A stretch of DNA of 64,000 nucleotides from assembly GCA_015183035.1 (NCBI GenBank), contig JACZZP010000003.1, forward strand, positions 62,001 through 126,000, in the 5' to 3' direction. The DNA is from Meloidogyne chitwoodi (Eukaryota > Nematoda > Chromadorea > Rhabditida > Meloidogynidae). Below, one piece after another: positions 33,058 to 47,600 of this stretch. The translations under genes and the position numbers were made by a program. The notes under the pieces were generated by a model. It saw only the letters and a list, made by a program, of their open reading frames with translations, made no database searches and was not told the DNA's origin. Positions within the stretch are counted from its first letter, which is position 1; every line of letters starts with the position of its first letter.

Positions 33058-35146
33058 GTGATGATTAAGCACATATTTTCTATGTATCTTTGCTTCAATC
33101 TATGCTCGTTTTTTTTAACCTTTTTTTTTCGTTTATAATCATTTATAAGCATTTAAATTTTTCATAGCATTGTTTGGTCGCCTGAAAATTTTTTATTACT
33201 CATTTTAATATTTAAAAAAAATTATTATTTTTTTCTTTTCTTACTAATTTTTATTTTTTAAATTTCTCATAAATTTTTTTCTTTATTTTTCTATATTTTG
33301 TCATTCTTAAATTTTTTGTATATGTAACGACCCCATGAGCACCGCTTCACTTGACTTTATTATGTTTTTTATTTTTTATTTAAAATTATTTTAAATGATT
33401 TGGCTAATAAAATATCTTCTATAATCCTTATCCCAGAAAATATTAGCATTTTAATTTTAGATATTATGTAATGTTGACATTTTAAAAAACAAATTTTAAT
33501 TTTCCTTTAGCTAATTCTTAAATAAAAATATAATAGCTAGTTTTCCATTTATTTTTAAAAAAAGGAAGAAAACTGGAAGCTTTTTTCCCCAAAAAATCTT
33601 ATTTTTCTCAATTTCACCATTTGTTTTGTCTTTTCCTATGTATTAAAAATTTTTTTCTTTTTAGCACTCCCAAAAAATTCAATTTCAATTTAAAAAGCCT
33701 TTTTTTGTCTTTTTTTTAGAATTTTTTAATTTAATTTTTATCAATTTTTCGTTCTGTTGAGAGTAAGGGGTCGTTTCGGTGCTAACAATTCTGTTTTTTT
33801 GCTTCTAAAATTAACTATCTATATTTATAAATTATATAATTCATTTTTATCTGTTTTTTGTGGTTTTATTTGTTTGCTACTATATTTTCTATTAAAAAGA
33901 TAAAATTGCGAATAAGTGGCTCGCGACTAAACGGATGTGTTCTTTCACCTTTTTTTCTTCTCATTTCTCTAAAAGGAACAACAAGGATGTAAATAAACGT
34001 ATTTTAAGAAGAAGCGCATTGGAATATCGCCTATGTGTATGTTTATGTGTGTCATGATTGACAACTTACTCTACTATTTATTAATGTACGTCATCTCTTC
34101 CCTATCATCTCATAATTTCATATTTATATTTTTTTACCGCCCATCCCATTTAATGCTGCACCTTTTCTTAGATTATTTACTACTACTATTTTTGGGCGGC
34201 TAATAAAGGGAAAGAAAAATGTTTATATTTAAAAGGGAGAATATTATTAAATGAAGTTTATCAAATTAATATTAAAGTTTTATATTCTCTAAAATTATAA
34301 AGTTTGTATTTCTATAAAGTGAGAAACTTGAGTTTTATAATTCGCAAACTTAAAAAAAGCTTTAAAATTTATTGATAAACTTCAAACTTAAAAACTCATA
34401 ATTTCCTCAATATATTCTGATTTGTAATTTTGATTTTTAAAGTTTTAAAATTCTGATTTTATAATCTTTAAGTCTTTTTATTTAAAAAAAGTATTAATAT
34501 TACCCAAAATGTGAAATAATGAATATTCTACTCTAACACATTTACTTTTTTATTAAATGTAAAATCACGATTATTTTTTGACGCTTTCCGAAAGAAAATT
34601 AAAATATTTATTCAGTGAGCTTTTTTAAATTCAAAGTTTGGATTTTTTAAATTATTTTTTACCTTTCTGAGACCCGTAATTTATTTTTTATGCCTTAATA
34701 ATATTTTTTGTCAAAATCTTTTTAAAAAAAAATTAATTTGGACTCAGCAGGTTTTCTCTCCCAGTCAGCTACCCAAACGACGATAAATTTACTTTTTTTA
34801 TATATATTTTTATTCGTTCCCATAAAATATTTTTACCTATTTTGAAGCATTTAAGACCTTATATAGTTTTGTTTTATTTAAGTGAATCCTTAATTATTTT
34901 TTAACAAATTTCTTTCTTCACAAATTTTTATTTAAAACCATTAAAACCACATTTTGATTTTTAAAGATTCATTTCAAAATTTACATCCTTCGTTAATATC
35001 TACTTATTTTTTTTTTACGCGTTTGACACTTTCTTCGATTTATTTAATTCTTTTATATTTTTTTTTAGATTTTTAATTATATTAATAAAAGAAAAAATTT
35101 TTAAGGCAACAACAAATTTGTTGTTGTTGCTGTTTTTGACGTTGTA

Positions 35147-38100
35147 ATGCTTCCAGGATTTGATTTGGATGGAGGCGGTTCTGGTGGTTCTTTCTTTTTA
35201 TGTACTGAAACTTGGCCTAGATGTTTTGTAATTAAACAGGTTTATTTTTAAAATTTAAAAAAAAATTTTATTTTTATATATTTTTTTAAAGGTAAATGAC
35301 ATAGACGGTGCTTTAAAAGAAGTAAAACAATCAGAAAAGGAAGAAAAGATTCCAAATTATGGAGAAACTTTGCTTGCTCCAAATCAACAAAGTCACTCCT
35401 CAAATAATTGTAATAATGCTTCACCTTGTTTACCAATGCTGGTTTTCTTTATTAAATTTTCCTTTTTGCTTTCTAAAATTGTTTTATTTTTTTTCAGCCC
35501 TGGTGGTTTACAGCAGAGTGTCGTCATCAATTGTTTTCTGTCCCTGGGCCAGAACAATTTCGATCAAACACTCCCGAACGACCCCCTTCAAGTATTTGTG
35601 GTGCTATTTCAATGAATGAAGAACAGCTTAGAGCTAGACTTAAAAGACAATTAGAATTTTATTTTAGTCGGTTTGTTGATTCTTTTTTATAATTTTAAAA
35701 ATAATTAGGCTGAGATTAGAATGTTGGTGAGCGTTAGAAGAGTTTATAAACTCAAAAATTGTTTTTTAATTTTAGAGAAAATTTAATCAATGATCGTTAT
35801 TTACGTTGTCAAATGGACGCTGATCAATATGTCCCAATAAAAATAGTTGCAAATTTTCCAAAAGTTGCACAATTAAGCACAGATTTTGATTTAATTGTTG
35901 ATGTTCTTAAGTGTATGAATTTTGAATAAAAAAGAAATTTTTTTATATTTATTTTTTTAAGCTTCTTCACATGTACAAGTTGATGAAAGTAGTACAAAAG
36001 TTCGTCCAATGTCCAAAAGATGTACAATTATTTTGAGAGAAATTCCACAAAATGCCGATGAAAATGTATATTAAAATTTTTTTTAAATTTTTGGGAACAG
36101 AAAAAAAATTAAAAATAAATTTTTGAGAGGGGAATAGAAGGGACAATATTTTTTGAATCTTTTTGAATTTATCGAGAACATTGGCTTTCACAAAAAATAG
36201 AAATTCTGACCTCTTATTTCAATAAATAAAAAGTTTTTCTTTCTTTTAAAGGAAGTAAAATCAATGTTTAAAAGTGAAAACGGCAACTGCCCTCCTTATC
36301 TTTCTTTGGCTTATGGTCTAAATGATAGTTGGTATGTAACATTCCAAACAGAAGAAGAAACTCAACAAGCTTTTTTTCATCTTCAAACATTAGGAAAAAC
36401 GTTCAATGGAAAACCTGTTTTCGTAAGTTAATTTTTTTATTTTTAAAGGCTCGATAATCTTTAAAAACGTTTTTTAGGCTCGTATTAAAAATGGAGGAGC
36501 ACCTATTGGTAATTTTTTCATTTTTTACAACAAAAAAAAATAAATTTAAAAATTACGCAGGAGCAGATCCTAGGCATAGTCCAGATGTTCATCAAAATCT
36601 AAATTTTTCTGAGACGGGGTTAAATGGACAACTTATAATTCATGAATTGGATATTGAACGTTCAACAACACCAAATTCTCAATATTTACGTCCATGTGAA
36701 AAAGGTTTTTTTTTTTAAATTAATTTAATTTTAACTGTTTTTATTTAAGAAGTTGATTTAACAAATACAAATAATATTCATTCAACTGAAATTGAAGAGA
36801 TGAGAAAAAGAAAAGCGTCTGCCTCTTCTAGTGCTACAAATAATATTATTAATTCTGCAAATACTTCTCCAGCTCCTTTTAATTTGGGACAAATACTTGC
36901 AAAATTTGGCTATGTTCCCAGGGTTTGTTTTGTTTTTTTTTAATAAATTTTTTTTGAATTTAAAAAATGCTTTTTTTTAAGGCAACTTTTCGGCCAAATA
37001 TTCCTCCACCCAACTCTTCCGTGCTTCCACCTTTACAACCTACAACAACGGGAATTGGTGCATTAATGAATGGATTACCACAGCCAACTTCTTATTTTAC
37101 ACAGCCAATTTTGAGAAATGGTAAATAAGGTTTTTTTATTATTATTATTTTTTTTAAGAGTATTTTTTGAATATTAAATATATTTTTTTTCTTGTCATTT
37201 AATGTTTGTGGTTAGTCTTTTTTATTTTTTTTTCATCAGATGGTTTTATTCAAAATATAATTTGTCCACATTTTGATCTAATTTTACAACAACAACAACA
37301 ATTTGAAGAAGAACAATTTTTATTTCAAATGCCACAACATTATCAACGTAAAAATAGAGAAGAAAAAGATGCTTCTAATTTTGAACATAATGATGATGAG
37401 CATAATTGTTGTGATGAAAGTAGTGAAGATGATGATGAAAAGGATGAAAATGAGACTATATCGTTGCAGTCTTCTTTAATTGGTATATAAAAGTTTAAAA
37501 AAAGAAAGTAAATGTTTAAGCAAATTAGTTTTTTGTTTCTTTTTTTTGGTATTTCGACTTTGGTATTTTGACTTTGACATTTTGTCTTTTTTCATTTTTT
37601 ATTCTATTTGTTGTGTAATGTTTTTCTTCTTTTTTTCTTTTTTTTTTATTTCAAAATATTTAGTTGGACAAAATGAAAATATTATTCGACAACAAGCCAA
37701 AGAAAGTGGTTTTGAAGTTTCACCTGTGTTAGTGCCAAACTCTGTTCCACGAATTACTGATATTCCACGAATTAATGGAAAAGGAGGTTTTTTTTTATTT
37801 TAATAAAAATAAATAATTAAAAAAAACAATTTTCAGCATCTTCTTTACCTAACAGCCAAGTGAATGTAGCATCAGCAATTACTAGTAGTACTACACGTCG
37901 AATTTCTTCCCCACCTCCACAAACACCAATTGGTGGTGGTGGTTTTAAAGGATTTCAACGTCAAGAAAGTGTTGAGGCTTATCAGCTTGCTATGGCTGCG
38001 AATGAATTGAATAAACAAAAACGTCTTCAAGTTGAAGATAAAATTGATGAGAAGATTATAGATAAGGATACAAAGTTTTTTTAAATGTTTTAATTTATTA

Positions 38101-40764
38101 AAATTTTTTTTAAAGAAATCAAAAATCTATTAGAGCAAATTCAACAGAGCAAATGCTCCAACTTTTTAATTGTAATGATTTGCGACGTTCAGAACCACCT
38201 CCTTTATTTTCTAATAAAAACTATATTCAACAATTACGTCCACTAAGTTCTGCAACAATTAGTTTAAATTGGAGACAACCTGAAGTTAATATTAATAAAA
38301 AATCAAAACAGCAAAAACATTCAGGTTATTTTTTTTTAATAAATATTGGAGCAAATTTTTGGTGTAAAAATTGTCTAAAAAACTTTTGCATGTAACCCAG
38401 AATGATTTTAGATAATTTAAAAATGCAAATTTTTTGGGAACTCAATAAACAGCTTCATTATCATTGGAAGAATTTAAAAATAATTTTAAAAGGATAAAAT
38501 TTTTCTCGGGTCGAACCTCGATTTTAATTTTAAATTTTAGTTATTATTTTATATTTTTTTTAAAATTTAGTTGATATTCGAACCATTCAACAACAGCAAT
38601 GGAAACAACAACAACAAACACTTAATTTATCACAACAACAACTACAATATCCTTCAACATTAATAACTAGAAATGTTCAACCTCTTCTTTCTTTGGGACA
38701 ATCTTTAAATTCAATGGGAATGTCTTCACAACAACAACCTTATTCTTTTAATCAAATTGGACAAATGCAAAGTAATAGAGGAGGGTATGTATTTTTAATA
38801 ATAGAGGAAAAACATTAAAATTGTAAAACAAAAAAAGTTTTTAAAAACAAGAAACATTTTTATAAAAAAGTTTCTAGTTTTTAAAATTTAAAACATCTTT
38901 TTATCAAAAAATGTTTAAAACATTTTTACACTTGTGTTTTTACAAACATTTGTAAAAACAAAGTTTTTTTAATCTCTTTTTTTTTTAATTTAAACTAAAT
39001 AAATATTAATACATATTTTTTATATTTTTAGAAAAGTTTTTGACCGAAATAAACCAAATTATGTGCGTGATCAATCAACACAATTTAAAGGAATTAATAA
39101 TAATCTTCAAAATTCTTATAGAACAGGAACATGGGCTACTATAAATAATAATGATTGGTTAGGAACAACACAACAACAACAAAATAATAATAATAATGGA
39201 TTTTCTTCTGTTGTACGATTTCAAAATGATTTGGAGCAATGGCAAGGAATAAATAAAAATGTTAATAATAGTAGTGGAACACGGAAAAAATGGGGAGGAG
39301 AAAATAATAGTGCTATTGTTAGTGGTGGTGGAATTGGAATTAAGAATATAATGCGTAGGAGTGCCAGTGAATATAATAATATTCAACAACAGAAGAACAA
39401 CAAACTTTTTCAACAACAACAAGAAGAAAATAATTATATTAGATTACAACAACAAAGAAAGGTATAGAATTAATTTAAGGGCTCTTGTATCAAATTTTGG
39501 ATTTTTTGGGGAATTTTTGAAAAATAATTTCAATTTTGAAAATTCAATTTTTGTCAAAACTTTTGTGTACTTTTTTAAATAATTAATTTTATTAAATAGG
39601 TACGACCTCCATTTGCCAATAATCGCCGAGAATCTAATAGACAACCATCACATCGTTTTCCCTCAGAAGTAAAAGAAAATGAACCTTTTAATACTCAAAT
39701 GGGCTTAAGAAACCTGAAGCAATTAGATATAGTGGAGGAACAAAAAATAGAACATCAGTCAACTGGGTTAGTTTTGTAAATATATAAAACTTAGTCTAAA
39801 ATACAAAACAGAATTGTATTTTTGAGAAGAAACACAAAAAGATATTTTCTAGAATATATATATCAAACTTCTGAATCAGAGCTTTCTGCTTCTGATTTTA
39901 ATAAAATGATAAAACACAAGTTAAAATTTAAACTTTTTTTACAATTTAAAATTAAAACTTTTTTTTACAATTTAAAAATTTGTAATTTTATTTTTAAGTG
40001 TGCGTTTTAAAAATGTTTTTTTACAGATATTTGTTATGAATTTTAAAAAATATTTTATATTTAGTTACAACTTTGAAGAACATGTTGAAGAATTTCCTGC
40101 TTTAAGTTTGAGTCAATTAAATAGTCGTAAAGCTAGTGAATGTCATAGTGAACAACCTTCACCTTCATCTCCAAAATTAATATTAGAACAACAACAAAAG
40201 CAACAATATTTAATTAAACAACCATTTTCTGCAATTGTATCAGGTAATGGAAGACCAAGAAGAGCAACTATAGGAACATCTACAGCAACAACAATAAATA
40301 TTTGTACAAGTAATATTAATCGAAAAATGAATGAAGATGAAGAAAATACATTATTAACAACAGCAAAAATAGGAGAACAACAACAACAACAAAAAGAAAC
40401 ATCTTCTACTAGAAGTGATACAATTAGTGGTAGTGATGGACGACAATTATTATTATTAGGTCAAAGAAGAAGCTATGCGCAAGTTATGTTAAAAAGAAGT
40501 GGTGGTGATTGTTTGGCTGCTGAGAATGATGGGTACGTTTATTAAAATAATTTTAAATCTATTTAAATTTTAATTAAAAAGTATCAAAACATGTTTTAGA
40601 AAAAAGGTTTAAAAATTTAATTTAAGAGTTCGGATTTTATATTATAAATTTTAATTTTTTTAAACAGATCTACCTCTGCTGTAGAAAAGAAAAAGAAGGA
40701 AGAAGAACAAAGCAATGAAAGCAGTGACTATCCTCCTATTTGTACTTTTGGTACGGAAGTTTAG
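35147..40764 (+). CDS. larp-5: La-related protein, LARP4/5 family
   Basis: A long gene of roughly 18 exons. The La motif spans the exons at about 35498-35910: LRARLKRQLEFYFSRENL, NDRYLRCQMDADQYVPIKIV and LIVDVLKSSSHVQVDE. An RRM-like domain follows (KRCTIILREIPQNADENEVK, SWYVTFQTEEETQQAFFHL, GKPVFARIK), the LARP4-type La module. The long C-terminus is low-complexity, Gln/Asn-rich and Ser-rich, with a late FPALSLSQLNSRKASE segment recalling the conserved C-terminal part of LARP4. LARP4 proteins bind poly(A) and PABP and stabilise mRNAs. I could not identify the PAM2 motif with confidence. The N-terminal start (MLPGFDLDGGGSGGS) is the first in-frame ATG; exon ends in the Gln-rich half are less certain. 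The intron at 38787-39030 carries AT-rich imperfect repeats around AAAACATTTTTA. Confidence 0.85.
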
Positions 40765-41095
40765 TAGAAAAAAACGTGTGCTACTACTCTATTATTAAAA
40801 ATAGTGCTATGTCTTGTATATAATCGATAATTTTGTGGACAAGGTTTTGGGTGAAAAAGGGGTTTATAATATTTTTAAAAGTTATATATTTTCTTAATTA
40901 TTTCTAGTCGTATTTTATATTTTTTTCCGGTTCTATTTTTCCTTATTTTAAAGTTAGATCGAGCATAGTTGTACAAAATCACATATTTAAAAAAATTAGA
41001 CAAAATGAAAGCATATCCTTCCAAATTTTTTAAATTATATCATTTTTTATTTGTTTGGCAAAAAAAATAGTACAAATCAGTAAATATTAAAAAGT

Positions 41096-41275
41096 ACAAT
41101 CTTAAATAAAAAATCAGAACCAACTTTGTTGTTTTTACAATTGTATAAAATAAATAAACTTTAATTTAGGTATATAATGTTTCTTTTAGAAAATACAATC
41201 TTAAATATAAAAATCAAAATTCCATCTTTTTTTGTTTTTACAATTGTAAAAAAATAAACTTAAATATAAAGTTTT
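41096..41275. repeat. Tandem duplication downstream of larp-5
   Basis: A segment of about 85-95 bp containing TACAATCTTAAAT, a run of AAAATCA and TTTTTACAATTGTA followed by AAATAAACTT occurs twice in direct orientation (about 41096-41165 and 41198-41275). It lies in or just after the larp-5 3' UTR. Confidence 0.5.
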
Positions 41276-44200
41276 TCTCTTTTTGCCAAACAAAAAACTA
41301 TAAAAGCATTAGTATAATTTCATTTTTATTAAATACACATATCCTCTATTTTATTTTTAAAAATGTGTTGTTTTGTTTATTTTTAAACAAGTGTAGCCAT
41401 TATTATTTTCCAACTTTCTTTATTATTTTTTCTTGCATTCCTTTTACTTTTTAATTTAATTATTTTCACTCTCATTCCTTGCCGTTGAAGAAAACTGTTT
41501 TATAAAACTAAAAAAAAGCTTAAAAAAATAAAAAATCATCCCAAAATTCTGTATTATTATTAATTAGTGTTTTTAAATTTTAGTTTTTATTTTAATATTT
41601 TCTTTATATTAATTTTTACATTTTGCATAAATTTAATTTTTTTAACATTTTTGACGTTATAAAAAAAAAAGATTTGATAAAAAATCTTATTATTATTTTT
41701 TTAAATTTGTGTTTTTGAAATTTTTATATTTTTTAGATACAACTCAGCTCTTTAATTATTTTCAAAACTTGTATAAAGACAACAATATACTTAAATATTT
41801 AATTATGTTCGACTTTTTAATTATTCTTCTACTAAAATATTATTCTTATCATCGCCGCAAATCTTTTCAAAATTTTTACAAGTTATTCAACAAAACTTTT
41901 TTTGGTTGGTTGCTACAATAACACAACAGAATATGGAATATAGAGGTTGGTTATTTTATATTTTCTTACAAAACTAATGTTTATGTAATTATAACTTTTT
42001 TAAAAATATTCTTTTCAAGTTTTGTTTAACAATTATTTTTAAGTTTGTAATTTATTTTTGAGAATGCTTGTTGCAAAACTTTACTTTTTTGTATATTAGA
42101 GTCTCACTTTTTTCAATTGTTCAACCCCATTTTTAATTTTTCTAACTTTTCTTTTTTATTATTATTTAATATTTATTGAAACTTGATTTTTTCTTCCAAG
42201 CTCCAAATTGTTTCATTAATTTTTCATTTAAAAATCGAATTATTTTTTTTATTTTTTTTAGGTTAATATATTTTAAAATTTAAAAAATTTATTTTAAATT
42301 ACCCTCTCTTTTATTTTCTTCTTTATTTTATTTTATTTTTATTACTTTTCTAAATATCCACTAGTTAAAAATACCATTTTAAGAGAGGAGGTCCATCTGC
42401 TACCACTATAAACTGACTTTTCTTTTTCCTCTTTTTTTTTTAAACCAAAAATTCAAATTTTTTTCCTTTATTTTTAAAAAGGGGACGCGAAAAAGAATGG
42501 ACTATCTAAAAGTATAGAAAAAATTTTTTTTATATTTTGAACCTTTTTTTCTTTTTTTATTTTGTAGAGGAAGTTATTTTCCCCCTTTTTTTACCCTTGT
42601 GGTGTTCTTTTCATTCTTTCTAATAAACAAACTAATTTATTAAGCTTGGCTTGTTATTTTTTTTATTTTTTTAGATTATTTTAAAAAAGAAAATAAATTT
42701 ATATTAATTTTAGTCACGCAAAAAAAAATTATTTATTTATTTATATTTTCTCTGAATATAGGGAAAGGCGCTCTGTAGATCTAGTTTTAGTAGTTGCTAA
42801 ATTTATTAGAATAATATTTTTCTTTATTTTTAATTTTCTTTTAATTATTTTTATTTAATTTATATATTATATGTTTCCCCCACATTTTTGAATTTTTTTT
42901 TATTTTTAATGTTTTAAATTAGTTTCATCATTTTTTCTAATAAAAATGACCCTGTTTAAATCTTTTAATTTTCTCAAATTATTTAAAAAAGATTGGGGAA
43001 GTTTTTCTTTTTTTTTTTTATTTTTTTTTCTGATTTGCTTTAATTATTAATTTAATATTTAAATAATTAATTTCCCCCATTACATTTTTATTTAATTCTT
43101 TTTTTCCTTTTTTATATTGATTTTATATTATTATATTTTTTTATTAATTTTTGCAAAGTTTTGATAAGGCAACTCTATAAGAAAGGGATTATTATTTTCT
43201 GTTTTTTAGGGGAAATGCTATTAAAAAAAATATTTTTATTGATAAGCAAGAAAATTAATTTTTTTAAGGAAATAATTGGCGTTTTTTTTTTATTTTTTTT
43301 TGTGGTGATATTTTAATTTTTTTTAATATTTTTAATTAATTTATTTTATACAAAAAAATATTAAAAAGCATACAAAAAAAATAAAATTTTTTTGTTTTCT
43401 TTTTTTCCCTCAAGCCAAATTCCCAATTCCCACTTGAGAGTTTATTTATATTATTTGGAGAAAAAAAAAAGAAAAAGAAGATTATGGCTAGCGATAAAAA
43501 ATGTTTTGAGTGAAAGATGGTGGTTATTGAGGGGTTTATTTTTTTTTCTTTATATTCTTTGGAGTAAAAATAAATATTTTTGAATATATTTTTGATAATT
43601 TTTTGATATTTTTTTATATAAATTAATAATACTAAAGGTGTCAAACTAATTTTTGAAGCATACTTTTTAAATAAATTTTTAATTAAAATACTGAAAAATT
43701 AAAAAAAAATTTATTTTGAAATATATATATTTTAGAAAGAAAAGAGAAAAAATATAACGGAAATTAATTTATATTTTTATTTTTTTTCTTTTTTTTTATG
43801 CGCACTTAAATCGCTATAAAATTACAATAATTTATTTTATCAACATGAAAGGAATTTTACCGCTAACAATCACCCAAAGGCTATTTTATTTGTTTTATAA
43901 ATATATGACTAAAAAAAGATATTTATTTATAAGGGGTAAAATATAAAAATAGCGGCGGCGCTCTTTTGTAGATAAATAAATATTTTTTTCTTAATTTCCA
44001 TGTATTTTTATGAATATAATATTTGTGTGTGTGTGTGTGAAAATTAACAAAATAAGCGAATTGTATTTTTTTAAACGAGAAAATACAAGTTGTAAAATAA
44101 ATGCGCACTTAAGTCGCTTATAAAAATAAATGCTTCCAAGAATTTTTTTTACAAAACTTTTTTCTCTATTTACACATATTAATTTATTTTACTTTTAATT

Positions 44201-46904
44201 TTATACTTTTTCCTTATTTTACTTTTTACAATTCCAAGTTTACAATTTTTAAGTTTAAACTTTTTGTTTTACAATTTTAAGTTTACAATTTTTTTAATTT
44301 AAAAAGAGTGGGAATAAAAGAAAAAGATTTAAAGGAAAGAAAATTGTTGGGAGAATCACAAGAAAAAAAGATGGGCGTCAATGCCGCGCGGCACATGGCG
44401 AACGCAAGGAGAATGAAAAAAATTTTTTGGGGAAGATTTATATAGCCAACACTTTTCTTTTTTTCTTTTTATCTTTTTACTTTATACATATAATTTATTT
44501 CCCTCAAAAAAATCGAATTTAATCAAATCGGAAGAAATTGAAAGAGGCTTTTTGTTAAGTTTTGACTTTATTTTAATTTTTTGTCTTATAACTTTAGAAC
44601 AAATTAATTGTTTTTTAATACTTTTTACTTTATTAAAAAGTTAATTAATTTAAAATTTACTTGAATTTTTTTTTAATATATTTAATAAAAATTTTGTATT
44701 CAAAAAACATCGAAAATGTTAGTTTTTTACAACTTTTTTTTAATTTTATTTTTTTCTTTTATTAATTAAAAGGTTATAGGCAACTCAACTGACCATTTTT
44801 ATAATGGGGAAGAAGATATTCTTTTTTGCTTTTAGCCTTTTTCTCTTTCTCTTCACAACATTTTTTCTCTTTTTTTATTTTATCCAATTCTTTTTTTTTT
44901 TCACTCCTCAATATATTCCCCTCTCTCCTTGTTTGGCCAAAAAAAAATTTTTTTTTATTATTTTCCTCAAAAAAAGTCTTTGTCTCCCTATACTTATTTG
45001 CATTGTTGTCAAATTTAAATGCGCGAGTGAATAAATTCAAACAAGCCTTTTTTCCATTTATTCTTATATATTCTCCTTTTTTATTTAGCCTTTTTCTTTA
45101 AAAAAAAGTTGGATTGTAAATTTGTATTTTATTTGATTCAAGTTTTTAAGTTTACAAAATGTTTTGATTTTTAAGATTGTAAAACTTTAACTTAAAAATG
45201 CAAAGTTTTTAAAGTTTTATTTTATTTTTTAATTTTTTATATTTATTTTGTATAGCTAATTTTAGTTGTTTTCAACCACAACACTTTTGTTTCTTTACTA
45301 AATATCGGCTGATTTTTTTTAATGTCTGGGCTTTCCTATGATTAGAATTTTCTTTAAAATAAGTGTCTAAAATTTAATTAAATCAATATGGGAAAGACTA
45401 CTATTTTTCAAAATTTCAACTTTATAAAAACCGATAAATTTACTCTAAAATGATGCCAAATATTGCAAAAAAAAAAAGAAAAGAATTAAAAAAATATTGG
45501 CAAACCTCTTTATATAAGCAACTATGTTTTATTTATTTATATCTTTTTTTTTAATTTTGTGTGTGGTCTTTTTTTAATTATTTTTATTTGCTTGCGCGCT
45601 ACCTTTTTTAAAAAATAATAAAAATAACAAAAGAATATATATCAAAGGGAAGGTATACCGATTAGGTATTTTTTAAATTTAATGAAAGGTGTTTTTTATT
45701 TAAATTCAATTAAAATATTTTTTTTAAGATTTATTTAAAAATCATTTATTTTATTAGCGTTAACGCAAACTTCTTTAGGCGCCGAAACGTATCTTTTACA
45801 ATTGTATTTTTTTGTTTATTTTCTGATAATCCTTTTTTTACTTGGCAACTTTTCTCCTAATTTTTAATTCTTCAATAATAATAAATATTTTAACTTTTTC
45901 TCTTTGTTTTATAATACTCTCTCTCTTTCTTTTGCTCGTGTTCTCTCACCCATTTTTTCTCCAGCTGCTCTTTCTTTCTTAAAACTACTTTTAATTTACA
46001 GTGTGCGCCATAAAAAACGCAAAAAGAATTTTTTATATTAAATTTCAATTTTTCTCTTATTAAAATTTTTAAAAATTTTAGAATTTTATTTTTAATTTAT
46101 TTTATTCCCTCTAGATTTTTACTCATTTTTATCAAGATTATTGGGTGTTATTTTCTTTTTCAATTTTTTTTGGTGCACATTGAGTTGTGATATATCTTTT
46201 TTTACTCTTCTTTTTTTTTAAAAAAAAGCGTCAATACTCATTTCCTATATTATTTTTCTTTTTTATTTTATTCCAGTGCCCTTATTTTCTTTTTATGCCG
46301 ACAAAAAGGTTATTTTTTTGGGATCTTTTAATTTGAATTTTTAAGTAATTTCACATAGACTTATTTTTCTTTTTTTTCCTTATAAATAAAAACAAATTGA
46401 TCGATTAAAAAATTTGTTTGACACTCGATGCAAAATTAGATTTGCTATAAAACAAAATTGGAATTAAAATTTTGAACAAATTTAAAAAATAGTTGTCAAA
46501 AAAAACTAATATTTTTGAAGAATGTTTTTGAGGGTTTTTTGAACATTTTTTGAAAATCATTTTATTTTTATTTTTTAATATTCGATTTATTGCTATTTTT
46601 ATTTTCTATTTTAGTGTTATTTAAATAATTTTAATCGTTCAATATTCATTAAAAATAAGTGAATTGGAAAAATCTGCCCTAGAGGAGATTATTTATCTTA
46701 TCTTTTTTAAATTATTTTTTTATATTTTTTTAAATTCTTAATTATTTTTATTAATTAATAAAAATTAAAAATATTTTTTTTTTACCAAAAATTTTTTTCT
46801 CGTCCTCAATTTTTGCATTTTTGCCCTACGGCCTTTCACTCAATTTTTTCTTCATCTTTTATTCCCTTCTGTCGTGAGATGAAGATAAAAAGGGTTAAAA
46901 ATAG

Positions 46905-46940
46905 TGGACGGCGTCCTTTTTTCAAAAAACCGCCGCCAAA
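46905..46940. promoter_or_regulatory. Duplicated GC-rich block, copy A
   Basis: The block reads TGGACGGCGTCC, a T/A run, then CCGCCGCCAA. The same arrangement, slightly shorter, recurs at 50683-50715, nearer the pop-1 start. Both copies are followed within 250 bp by ACTAGTGTAG/CTAGTAC-like and AACGTTCTGTC sequence. Conservation of a GC-rich block inside very AT-rich DNA hints at function; the regulatory label is an inference. Confidence 0.3.
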
Positions 46941-47456
46941 CACTTTCCTCCTCAAAATTGGAAAAAAAATACAACGCCGGCAGCACACACAAAAAATTTT
47001 TTTTATCCTCATAGTTGATGATGGCACACTGACGACGGCGGAAATGGCAAATACTAGTGTAGTAATAGTAGAGTAGATTTTGATGTGAGAGAGAGAAGAG
47101 AGTATATTTTTATTTATTTTAATTTATTTTCTTAATCGCGCGACTTTTTTATATTTTCTCATTTTTTCTCTAACGTTCTGTCAAATATTATATATTTTTT
47201 TCCTTATTTTTTACTCAAAGATTTTTTTAAAGGGGAAAAGTGCCAAAAAGAAAAAATTTATTTTTTGATTTTTTGAATTGAAATAGCCAGTGAATATATT
47301 ATATTTTTTTATATATATGTACTTTGGTGTTCTCTCTTCTGCTGTCCAGCACATTTTTTTTTCCTTTTTTCCCTTTCTTCCCCCAACATTTTCCAGAGAA
47401 TAAAATTTCTAGTTACTGGCCCAATACAATTAATTGACTGTAAAGAGGGATTTGTT

Positions 47457-47600
47457 GAATGCGATCCACTATAACTCTTGAATGATTAGATTAATTTAAC
47501 TTAATTTTTGTTTATTTTGTGGAGAATTTTCTGTTCTATCAAACGGTCCAAAAAATCTAAAAATTGGCCCATCCATTTGGAAGTTATAAAGTGTGGCACT
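47457..47600. repeat. Palindromic repeat of the TATAACTC(T)TGAA family
   Basis: CACTATAACTCTTGAATGATTAG on the left is roughly inverted at the right end (CCATTTGGAAGTTATAAAGTG). The left end resembles the copy near 57920 and those in the 60-62 kb region. It has no coding capacity. Confidence 0.5.

Larger units (their letters stand above)
30661..35146. other. 4.5-kb AT-rich intergenic region
   Basis: No gene is recognisable. It contains a tRNA-like relic, an inverted-repeat element and three copies of a 12-bp palindrome, each listed separately, with otherwise T-rich low-complexity DNA. Because the next gene (larp-5) is a widely expressed regulator, the right part likely includes its promoter and 5' UTR. 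The open stretch at 32728-32961 is low-complexity and not called. Confidence 0.45.

Noticed and set aside
39159..39422. Minus-strand Ile/Leu-rich frame opposite larp-5
   Set aside because: Antisense of Asn/Gln repeats gives false hydrophobic frames; the larp-5 exon is continuous on the plus strand.
44024..44039. GT dinucleotide run
   Set aside because: A short microsatellite of the usual kind; too small to be informative.
44774..45101. Several Phe/Lys-rich frames on both strands
   Set aside because: They are translations of T-rich and A-rich tracts; composition alone explains them.
46813..47076. Frames on both strands around the GC-rich block
   Set aside because: Antiparallel frames over the duplicated block, not conserved in its second copy at 50683.
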